This document shows, one piece after another, positions 1-5,114 of a stretch of 5,114 bases of DNA; the first letter of the stretch is position 1, and each line of letters opens with the position of its first letter. A program made the translations under genes and the position numbers. Origin of the DNA: Candidatus Thalassarchaeaceae archaeon. GTDB lineage: Archaea; Thermoplasmatota; Poseidoniia; Poseidoniales; Thalassarchaeaceae. The notes under the pieces were generated by a model. The model was given only the letters and a program-made list of their open reading frames with translations. It was not told where the DNA came from and did no database searches. The stretch covers positions 1 to 5,114 of the forward strand of contig DUJH01000033.1 in the NCBI GenBank assembly GCA_013329905.1. Reading direction: 5' to 3'.

Positions 1-321
1 GCCGACCCTATAGTGCGCAGTGGCCTCATCGTCAACGGAACAGATTACTCAGCCACCGAAACTGACATCCGCAACGCGCTCAATCTCTCAGGATGGTATC
101 CAAGCGCCAGTACTTGGGACCCGACATCTGGAACGATGCCTATCTCTCCTATCGCACCTTGCACACAGGTCGGTTGGGGAGTCGTCAATGAGTCGAACGT
201 CCAACCGATGGTCAAACATCTGAATGGCACTGAACAGATGCCAAATCGACCCTCCGACGTAGTTCAATGCATGGCGGCGAATCAAGCGATGCGAGAAGCC
301 TACTGGTCCTTCAGAGCCTGA
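1..321 (+). CDS. C-terminal fragment, probable subtilisin-like (S8) peptidase
   Basis: The frame is open from the first base of the window and ends at TGA 319-321, leaving 106 visible residues. The GTG at 13 is the first start-type codon in the fragment but probably not the true start, because the frame continues upstream of it. The segment VRSGLIVNGTDYS, then DIRNALNLSG, then VGWGVVNESNV some 30 residues later matches the end of a subtilase catalytic domain. In that family the helix after the catalytic serine leads into a 'GxGxVN' strand near the domain end. The catalytic Asp, His and Ser would all lie upstream of the window, so the family call rests on this C-terminal pattern alone. About 40 residues follow the GWGVVN motif (two Cys in the visible part, Trp near the end) with no membrane anchor or sorting motif. 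Peptidases of this type are normally exported. Nothing links it functionally to the downstream operon; a gap of about 110 bp separates it from the regulator. Confidence 0.5.
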   Translation, partial: ADPIVRSGLIVNGTDYSATETDIRNALNLSGWYPSASTWDPTSGTMPISPIAPCTQVGWGVVNESNVQPMVKHLNGTEQMPNRPSDVVQCMAANQAMREAYWSFRA

Positions 322-431
322 TATTCTTACAAAAATAAACCAAATAGGCGAGATTCTTCGGTTTCTCTCGTCACTTCACAACGACACTTTAAGCCCGGTC
401 AATTGAATACTGCCGCCACAATTTCGTGCCA
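322..431 (+). other. Intergenic region between peptidase fragment and regulator
   Basis: This 110-bp gap is AT-rich at its left end, including AAAAATAAAC around 331-340 just after the peptidase stop. It becomes pyrimidine-rich at about 353-377. A weak inverted repeat, CGAGA (349-353) with TCTCG (366-370), encloses a TTCGG-containing loop. No run of T residues follows it, so it is at best a poor terminator; the pyrimidine-rich stretch could instead serve as a U-rich archaeal termination zone. No small ORF is supported here. Confidence 0.4.
386..409 (+). promoter_or_regulatory. Candidate TATA elements for the HTH_10 regulator
   Basis: Two AT-rich patches precede the regulator. CTTTAAG (about 387-393) is the more canonical archaeal TATA-like sequence and would place the transcript start near 416, giving a leader of about 15 nt. 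AATTGAATA (401-409) is centred about 27 bp before ATG 432, the spacing expected for leaderless transcription. I see no Shine-Dalgarno sequence between either patch and the start codon, which fits a leaderless or very short-leader mRNA. The call is based on position and base composition only. Confidence 0.25.
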
Positions 432-1079
432 ATGCGTAAGGTGGTGCTGAGGTGGCGGCTCTCGACCATCGAAGCCTCGAAAGATCTTTCTCGCCTCCTC
501 AAAATCTTCGATCGCATCGAAGTACTCGCCCATCTAGGAGTATCTCCAATCGGCATCGTGCAATTAGCTGAGGTCGAAGTCAAAGAAGGAAGAGACATTT
601 ACGAACTGAACGAACTCGACAGCTTCCAAGTGATGGAAATCCATGAGGAATCAGAAGATGGAATCCTCGCCAGTATCCTTTGCAGTCACAGTTTGGCGAA
701 GTCAGCAATAGAACTCTCGAACCTGCATCTCCAGCCTCCATACGGCATCGATGCAAAGCGTGGCATGGAGATGCGAGTAACCGGTTTGACGGGAGCAATG
801 CGACGATTCCTCGCACTCCTCAGAGTCATCTTGCCCCCAGACAAAGTCAGCGTCATTACGATGCGAGGAGAGATGGTCAATGGATGGAGCCAAGTGCTGA
901 CGAACAGGCAACAGGAGGTCTTGTCGTTTGCATCGGAACGAGGTTACTATGATGATGGAATGAAAGTCACGATCAAGGAGCTCGCAGAAGAGATGGGGAT
1001 CTCTCGCTCGACTTTCGGCGGCCATCTACACGAAGCGGAACGGGCCATAATGCGAAAGGCAAGTTCCGACCTTGAATGA
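432..1079 (+). CDS. HTH_10 (Bat-type) transcriptional regulator
   Basis: A 215-residue cytoplasmic protein with no membrane segment, predicted to bind DNA as a transcription regulator. Numbered from ATG 432, the HTH_10 domain spans about residues 156-208. It opens with LTNRQQEVLSFA, runs through a GYYDDG turn and the helix TIKELAEEMGIS, and continues into the recognition helix SRSTFGGHLHEAERAIM. This order is characteristic of the C-terminal domain of archaeal bacterio-opsin-activator-like proteins. Residues 1-150 would be the sensing or dimerization part; I recognise no PAS, GAF or response-regulator motif, so the signal is unknown. An in-frame GTG lies at 426, but ATG 432 (MRKVVLRWRL) is preferred because the strand-like 'MRKVxLR' opening looks like a natural N-terminus; neither start has a Shine-Dalgarno sequence. 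The stop codon is 54 bp before the reductase operon on the same strand and lies inside a palindrome. Control of that operon is inferred from this position. Confidence is high for the family and low for the target. Confidence 0.87.
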   Translation: MRKVVLRWRLSTIEASKDLSRLLKIFDRIEVLAHLGVSPIGIVQLAEVEVKEGRDIYELNELDSFQVMEIHEESEDGILASILCSHSLAKSAIELSNLHLQPPYGIDAKRGMEMRVTGLTGAMRRFLALLRVILPPDKVSVITMRGEMVNGWSQVLTNRQQEVLSFASERGYYDDGMKVTIKELAEEMGISRSTFGGHLHEAERAIMRKASSDLE

Positions 1080-1093
1080 GTCCGTAGGACTCA
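1077..1093 (+). repeat. Perfect palindrome over the regulator stop codon
   Basis: TGAGTCC (1077-1083), a 3-base spacer GTA, then GGACTCA (1087-1093): a perfect 7-bp inverted repeat. Its first three bases are the regulator's TGA stop. It could be an operator for a dimeric HTH protein, since it lies just upstream of the operon's candidate promoter, or an RNA hairpin at the end of the regulator message. No T run follows, so an intrinsic terminator is unlikely. A second perfect 7-3-7 palindrome inside the regulator coding region (506-522) shows that such structures can arise by chance here, which lowers confidence in a function. Confidence 0.4.
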
Positions 1094-1095
1094 GA

Positions 1096-1109
1096 CCGAA
1101 GCGTAATAG
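1096..1109 (+). promoter_or_regulatory. Candidate BRE/TATA for the reductase operon
   Basis: CCGAAG (1096-1101) resembles a purine-rich archaeal BRE and is followed by the AT-rich core GTAATAG (1103-1109). The core is centred about 28 bp before ATG 1134, so transcription would begin at or within a few bases of that codon. This is the geometry of archaeal leaderless genes and would explain why hcrC lacks a Shine-Dalgarno sequence while the two downstream genes have one. The TATA match is weak. Confidence 0.27.
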
Positions 1110-1133
1110 GACAACCATGAGTGGATTCGATGC

Positions 1134-1703
1134 ATGGTGCAGCACCGGCTTCCAATGCTTCCCTCTGCGAGGGAAGTTCCTTGGGCATCCTTGGTGAATG
1201 GTGTTGAGAAGCAGCTAAACATCGAGGGAAATGCGATTCTGCTCGATGTTCTTCGTAACCAGGCAGGGAGTTTGGGCACGAAGCGGGGCTGCGATATGGG
1301 GACTTGTGGATGCTGCTCGGTGCTGATTGATGGGCAGCCTCGACTCTCCTGTTTGACGCTTGCAGCGGAGGCAGATGGTTGTGAGATTACGACTGTTGAA
1401 GGGCTTGCTGATGGGCACCATCTTCATCCGATTCAAGAGATGTTTGCGGAGTGTGGGGGGTCGCAGTGCGGCTTCTGCACTCCGGGATTCTTGGTTGTTA
1501 CATCGGCGCTATTGGAGGAGAATCCAAATCCTAGCGACGATGAAATCAAGTGTGCAATCGAAGGAAATCTTTGCCGCTGCACCGGTTACCAACAGATTGT
1601 AGATTCGGTACGAGCGGCATCCGAAATTTTGACTTCAGGCGAGAATATCGAGGATTCAACCTCGCCAAAGAGCGACCCTCATCCGGGATTCGCTGGAGAG
1701 TGA
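1134..1703 (+). CDS. hcrC: 4-hydroxybenzoyl-CoA reductase-type small subunit, [2Fe-2S]
   Basis: A 189-residue electron-transfer subunit of a xanthine-oxidase-family molybdoenzyme. The N-terminal plant-type ferredoxin domain binds one [2Fe-2S] cluster through C53-x4-C58-x2-C61-x11-C73 (RGCDMGTCGCC, then LSC). The following helical domain binds the second through C112-x2-C115 (QCGFCTPG) and C147-x-C149 (GNLCRCTGY). All eight ligands are present. C60 is an additional cysteine where this family usually has Ala. These clusters pass electrons between the FAD subunit and the molybdenum site. ATG 1134 is the first possible start after an in-frame TAG at 1107. It gives about 20 residues before the usual 'VNG' strand, so ATG 1155 is a reasonable alternative. 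No Shine-Dalgarno sequence precedes either. After about residue 163 a hydrophilic tail of some 25 residues extends beyond the family's usual length (about 160). The gene is first in a C-A-B cluster, 4 bp before the large subunit. Most Asp codons here are GAT (8 of 10). Confidence 0.92.
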   Translation: MVQHRLPMLPSAREVPWASLVNGVEKQLNIEGNAILLDVLRNQAGSLGTKRGCDMGTCGCCSVLIDGQPRLSCLTLAAEADGCEITTVEGLADGHHLHPIQEMFAECGGSQCGFCTPGFLVVTSALLEENPNPSDDEIKCAIEGNLCRCTGYQQIVDSVRAASEILTSGENIEDSTSPKSDPHPGFAGE

Positions 1704-1704
1704 T
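1695..1704 (+). promoter_or_regulatory. Ribosome binding site for the large subunit gene
   Basis: GGAGAGTGAT overlaps the end of hcrC and precedes ATG 1708. It resembles the archaeal 16S anti-Shine-Dalgarno complement (GGAGGTGAT) with one base changed or bulged. The GGAG core ends 9 nt before the ATG. It supports ATG 1708 over the internal ATGs at 1756 and 1849, and therefore supports translation of the unusual N-terminal extension. Confidence 0.55.
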
Positions 1705-1707
1705 TCG

Positions 1708-4512
1708 ATGGCTGGATCAGAGGATAATCCATCCGGCGATAAGAATGAGGATGAGATGGTCGGCTACCGGCAGCAGCCGGGAAAGTTGCCTTTCTCAAAA
1801 CCCGGCTCTGGTGGCAAAAATCGATTCTCTCGGCCGACGGATGCGGCGATGATTCCCGAGTCTCAAGGTGGTCAAAAGAGCCAGCCTTGGGGGTCACATC
1901 GTCACGATGAATTGGTCAGTGGCCAGATAATCGGTAAGCCAACCGCACTGGTCGACAGTCGCTGGAAGGTGACTGGGCAGGCTCACTATGGAGACGATGT
2001 GCGCTTGGCCGGCGAGTTGATTGGACGCATCATTCGCTCGCCGCATCATTATGCTCGAGTGCTAAGTATCGATTGCTCAAAAGCACTCGAATTAACCGGC
2101 GTCGTAGCCATCGCTACTGGAGCCGATGCCGCCAATAAATTCGGAGTCCTACCTGTCACCAAAGATGAGCACGCCATGGCCGTTGAGAAAGTCCGCCATG
2201 CTGGTGACCTCGTCGCTTGCGTGGCAGCCGAAGACGAAGCGACGGCACGCGAAGCCGAGCGCTTGATCGAAGTCGAATACGAAATCCTCGATTCAATCCA
2301 CGATATGCGCGACGGTCTCGATAATTCCGAAAATCCAATCCACGACCGCGGAAAGTATCACATCGGAGAGGCGAATGTTCAGAAGCGAGTTTTCCAGGAA
2401 TTCGGCGATATCGATGGAATGGCTTCGAGTGCGGTCGCCAGTCACAAGCAAAATTGGTTGTTCGCAGGTGTAAATCACGCTGCGACTGAGCCTCATGCTG
2501 TGGTTGCTCACTGGGGCCCCTCGGGTCGATTGACGCTCTACACACCTCAACAAGTCCCTCACTATGTCCACAGAGCTCTGGCCGACGTACTCGAGATTCC
2601 TATGCATCAGATCAATGTGCACCGCACCTTTGTCGGTGGTGGGTTTGGAGGTAAGTCCGACCCGTTTCCGCATGAGATGTGTGCCGCTATTTTAGCGCGG
2701 AAATCTGGGCGTCCAGTGCGGATTTGCTTCGACCGCGAAGAAGTCTACTGGATCAATCGCGGTCGCCATCCCTCTCGCATCGAGATGAATCTGCACGCGG
2801 ATTCGGATGGGAGAATCTGTGGAATTGAAACTGATGCTCTGATTGATGGTGGTGCGTTCGCCTCATTCGGTCACGTCACGACTTATTACAACGGGGTGCT
2901 GCACACCGCGCCATACGAAATTGGAGCGTTCCATTACACTGGAGCCCGCGTCTGGACGAATAAACCGGCAAGCGGTGCGATGCGAGGGCATGGAGCTGTG
3001 AATTCGCGCTGCGCGGTTGAGACGGGGTTGGACGACCTCTCCGAGCAACTCGCCGTCGATCCGATTACCCTGAGATTGGCCAACTTGTTACCACCACACT
3101 CGGCGACAATCACCGGCTTCCGCGTGACCAGTATCGGCATGCGCGAGTGTCTCGAGCGAGTGAAAGAAGCCAGTGGTTGGGACGAAAAATTCCGCAAGAT
3201 GCCGCTGGGCAAAGGAATCGGCATTGGCTGTGGATTCTTCATCTCAGGCTCAGGCCTGCCGATTCATTGGGACCCAAACAAGTTCCCACATGCGACGGTG
3301 CACCTGAAAATCGACATGGATGGTGGTGTCACCGTCCACACAGGCGCTGCGGAAATCGGTCAAGGCTCCGACACCGTCGTCGCCCAATCCGTTGCCGAAG
3401 TTCTCGGGCTCCCTCTCGACATGATTCGAATCAAATCCCGAGACTCCGACACATCACCCGTCGACCTCGGATCTTACTCATCGCGCGTCACTTTCATGAA
3501 TGCAAACGCGGCGATTTCTGCAGCCATGCAAATACGCAATAATCTGCTCGACGCCACCGTAGAAATCACCGGAGCCGACCGCGCGAAATTAGTCATCGGC
3601 GATAGGCGCATCTTCGCCAAAAACGACCCTGCAGTTGGAGTCTCATACCTTGAGGCGCTCCACAAAGCACAGGAAGACCGTGGAGCACTCATCTCATCGG
3701 GCGCGTACAGAACGCCTCCGATGGGCCGAACCCACAAGGGTGCTGCCGCCGGATTAGCTCCGGCTTACTCATTCTCAGCCTACGTTGCAGAGGTGTCCGT
3801 CGACGTAGAAACTGGGCAAACAAAGGTGGAGAAAGTCTGGGCTGCCCACGATTGTGGTAAGGCCCTCAACCCACTCGCAGTCAAAGGGCAAATCATCGGC
3901 TCATGCCACATGGGAATGGGGCAAGTTCTCAGCGAGGAAATGCGCTACGGCCGCAGTGGCCATTTGATGAATCCCGACCTGCTCGATTACAAGATTCCTA
4001 GCGTCCATGAGATGCCTGAAGTCGTACCGATTATTGTTGAGTCAAACGACCCAGAAGGGCCGTTTGGGGCAAAAGAGGCGGGCGAAGGTCCGCTTCTACC
4101 AATTCTGCCCGCTGTCTGTAATGCAGTGTATGATGCGGTGGGCGTGAGGACTGCTGAATTGCCGATCACGCCCGATCGCATGCACAGATTGATCGAAAGG
4201 AAATGCAAGGCCGATGGAGTCTCTGAGCCTCTCGACCTTGAAGCACCGCGGCTCGAGTACTCTGCTCTGCAGGATACTCTCGCCGCGCGCGCTGCCGAGC
4301 ATGCTGAACGAGACATCTCTCGCAGGCTCGATGATGACCGCCAGCCCTACCACAATGGAGCGCTCTTCGGCCTCGACCCAACAATCCCCCCAGACGAGAT
4401 AGACGAGCGCTGGGCAGTCAATCTAATTCCATCTGAGGAATATATCACGGCACCACGTTTGGCTGGAAGCGCTTGGAAGCATACTGAGCGCCGGCATCGA
4501 GGTGATGCCTGA
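1708..4512 (+). CDS. hcrA: 4-hydroxybenzoyl-CoA reductase-type molybdopterin subunit
   Basis: The 934-residue catalytic subunit carries the molybdopterin cofactor of a xanthine-oxidase-family enzyme. The predicted reaction is reductive removal of the para-hydroxyl of 4-hydroxybenzoyl-CoA to give benzoyl-CoA; the exact substrate is inferred. Recognisable homology starts at residue 75 (IGKPTALVDSRWKVTG). The a/b hammerhead domain spans about 88-193. The molybdenum-cofactor domains follow with TPQQVPH (279-285), FVGGGFGGKSD (308-318), SGAMRGHGA (422-430), AAEIGQGSDTVVAQ (547-560) and GPFGAKEAGEGP (784-795). Glu793 is the expected catalytic glutamate, followed by Gly rather than the Pro common in xanthine dehydrogenases. 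The CO-dehydrogenase active-site loop AYXCSFR is absent. The protein is much longer than Thauera HcrA (about 770 residues, from memory). There is a hydrophilic Gly/Ser/Lys-rich N-terminus of about 74 residues and a charged C-terminal extension of about 105 residues after LPITPDRMHRLIE. Neither looks like a signal peptide. Its stop overlaps the next start by one base, which implies translational coupling. Confidence 0.9.
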   Translation: MAGSEDNPSGDKNEDEMVGYRQQPGKLPFSKPGSGGKNRFSRPTDAAMIPESQGGQKSQPWGSHRHDELVSGQIIGKPTALVDSRWKVTGQAHYGDDVRLAGELIGRIIRSPHHYARVLSIDCSKALELTGVVAIATGADAANKFGVLPVTKDEHAMAVEKVRHAGDLVACVAAEDEATAREAERLIEVEYEILDSIHDMRDGLDNSENPIHDRGKYHIGEANVQKRVFQEFGDIDGMASSAVASHKQNWLFAGVNHAATEPHAVVAHWGPSGRLTLYTPQQVPHYVHRALADVLEIPMHQINVHRTFVGGGFGGKSDPFPHEMCAAILARKSGRPVRICFDREEVYWINRGRHPSRIEMNLHADSDGRICGIETDALIDGGAFASFGHVTTYYNGVLHTAPYEIGAFHYTGARVWTNKPASGAMRGHGAVNSRCAVETGLDDLSEQLAVDPITLRLANLLPPHSATITGFRVTSIGMRECLERVKEASGWDEKFRKMPLGKGIGIGCGFFISGSGLPIHWDPNKFPHATVHLKIDMDGGVTVHTGAAEIGQGSDTVVAQSVAEVLGLPLDMIRIKSRDSDTSPVDLGSYSSRVTFMNANAAISAAMQIRNNLLDATVEITGADRAKLVIGDRRIFAKNDPAVGVSYLEALHKAQEDRGALISSGAYRTPPMGRTHKGAAAGLAPAYSFSAYVAEVSVDVETGQTKVEKVWAAHDCGKALNPLAVKGQIIGSCHMGMGQVLSEEMRYGRSGHLMNPDLLDYKIPSVHEMPEVVPIIVESNDPEGPFGAKEAGEGPLLPILPAVCNAVYDAVGVRTAELPITPDRMHRLIERKCKADGVSEPLDLEAPRLEYSALQDTLAARAAEHAERDISRRLDDDRQPYHNGALFGLDPTIPPDEIDERWAVNLIPSEEYITAPRLAGSAWKHTERRHRGDA
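4499..4506 (+). promoter_or_regulatory. Strong Shine-Dalgarno for the FAD subunit
   Basis: GAGGTGAT is a contiguous 8-base match to the complement of the conserved 16S rRNA 3' end. It lies 5 nt before ATG 4512, inside the last codons of hcrA. It fixes the hcrB start and, with the one-base TGATG overlap, indicates that the large and FAD subunits are translated in a coupled way. Confidence 0.75.
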
Positions 4513-5114
4513 TGCGCACACCACCATTCGAGTTGTACACTCCCAAGAACCTCGAGGAGGCTCTCACCACAGCAGGAGAGTTGGCCGACGCTGGCCAAGA
4601 CTTCGACTGGATCGCCGGCGGCACTGACCTGCTACCCAATTACAAGTGGCACATCAACGTCAAACCACACGTGATTTCTCTGGCCAAAGTCAGTGAACTC
4701 ACCGAGCTCAATCCAAACCATATCGGAGCAATGGTCAGACTACATGACCTAGTCAAGTCAGAACACACACACCCAGTTCTCGCCAAAGCCGCCGACTCAA
4801 TCGCCAGCGTACTCATCCGCCGCTCTGGAACCGTCGGTGGCAACATCTGCCTCGACACCCGATGCTATTGGTTCAACCAGACCGAGCAGTGGAGAGAATC
4901 GATTGACTGGTGCTACAAATGCGACTGTGGGACGGGGGCCGACTGCCGCGTCATACCAAACCAGAATACACTCTGCGTCGCCACCTACCAAGCCGACCTC
5001 GCACCAGTCCTGATGTGCCTAGGTGCAACCATTCACCTCGCTTCACCGGACGGCAAACGTTCGATGCCACTAAGCGAATTTTTCCAACTCGACGGGATAA
5101 CCCGCAATGTGCTG
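4512..5114 (+). CDS. hcrB: 4-hydroxybenzoyl-CoA reductase-type FAD/[4Fe-4S] subunit, partial
   Basis: The first 201 residues of the FAD-binding subunit; the frame is still open at the window end. The family is usually about 320 residues, so roughly a third is missing. FAD-binding motifs are AGGTDLLPNYK (35-45) and SGTVGGNICLDTRC (105-118). Between them and the continuing domain (ATYQADLAPVLMCLGA) is a cysteine-rich insertion with C118, C134, C137, C139, C145 and C155. In the Thauera enzyme an insertion at this place binds an extra [4Fe-4S] cluster that takes low-potential electrons from ferredoxin. The wording around it (DTRCYWFNQTEQWRES, CRVI, CVATYQAD) matches that subfamily closely as I remember it. 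The C118-x15-C134 spacing agrees, but the C134-C145 segment is longer and holds two additional cysteines. This insertion separates the gene from ordinary xanthine or CO dehydrogenase medium subunits and drives the naming of the whole operon. All 13 visible Asp codons are GAC. Confidence 0.92.
   Translation, partial: MRTPPFELYTPKNLEEALTTAGELADAGQDFDWIAGGTDLLPNYKWHINVKPHVISLAKVSELTELNPNHIGAMVRLHDLVKSEHTHPVLAKAADSIASVLIRRSGTVGGNICLDTRCYWFNQTEQWRESIDWCYKCDCGTGADCRVIPNQNTLCVATYQADLAPVLMCLGATIHLASPDGKRSMPLSEFFQLDGITRNVL

Noticed and set aside
349..370. CGAGA/TCTCG hairpin after the peptidase gene as an intrinsic terminator
   Set aside because: The stem is only 5 bp with a 12-base loop and no T run follows it.
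506..522. Second perfect 7-3-7 palindrome, CTTCGAT-CGC-ATCGAAG
   Set aside because: It lies inside the regulator coding region and encodes an ordinary helix segment. It serves as a control showing that such palindromes occur here by chance.
1117..1197. Possible 26-codon leader ORF starting ATG 1117, overlapping the hcrC start in another frame
   Set aside because: Only a three-base AGG precedes it, its product resembles nothing I know, and the candidate transcript start near 1134 would exclude it from the message.
1550..1852. 100-codon + strand ORF across the hcrC/hcrA junction
   Set aside because: It is out of frame with both genes and overlaps the conserved GNLCRCTGY region; its Arg-rich translation is typical of a shadow frame.
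2156..2673. Long minus-strand ORFs of 126-129 codons opposite hcrA
   Set aside because: They are antisense shadows of a gene with clear motifs; their translations are Arg-rich or otherwise show no domain pattern.
1708..4512. Assignment as CO dehydrogenase (CoxL) or xanthine dehydrogenase
   Set aside because: The CoxL active-site loop is absent, and the partner FAD subunit has the [4Fe-4S] insertion not found in those enzymes.

Overview
The window looks archaeal. The main evidence is a complete regulator (432-1079) that ends in an HTH_10 domain, the Bat / bacterio-opsin-activator type that is largely archaeal. Other signs agree: the two genes that follow an intergenic gap lack a Shine-Dalgarno sequence, as leaderless archaeal genes do, while the genes inside the operon have one. 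A probable exported subtilisin-like peptidase lies upstream. Base composition is moderate and the proteins are not strongly acidic, so a haloarchaeon is unlikely. A Thermoplasmatota-type marine archaeon (Marine Group II/III) is my best guess, by inference only. I see no mobile element, tRNA, rRNA or CRISPR array.

Layout, all on the + strand. (1) 1-321: the 3' end of a gene that starts outside the window, probably the C-terminus of an S8 (subtilase) peptidase. (2) 322-431: an AT-rich intergenic region with candidate promoter elements. (3) 432-1079: the HTH_10 regulator. (4) 1080-1133: a short gap holding a perfect 7-bp palindrome across the regulator's stop codon and a possible BRE/TATA placed for leaderless transcription of the next gene. 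(5) 1134-1703, 1708-4512 and 4512-5114 (cut by the window end): three tightly packed genes for the small [2Fe-2S], large molybdopterin and FAD subunits of a xanthine-oxidase-family enzyme.

The FAD subunit carries the cysteine-rich insertion that is diagnostic of 4-hydroxybenzoyl-CoA reductase (HcrB). The gene order C-A-B is the one I recall for Thauera hcrCAB. The predicted enzyme passes low-potential electrons from a ferredoxin-like donor through the extra [4Fe-4S] cluster, FAD and two [2Fe-2S] clusters to a molybdenum centre. There the phenolic hydroxyl of 4-hydroxybenzoyl-CoA, or of a related aromatic CoA thioester, would be removed reductively. The regulator just upstream is a natural candidate to control it.

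The unusual points are these: a dearomatizing-type reductase beside an archaeal HTH_10 regulator; long hydrophilic extensions at both ends of the large subunit; two extra cysteines in the iron-sulfur insertion of the FAD subunit; the palindrome between regulator and operon; and a clear change in codon use and GATTC frequency between the start and end of the operon.
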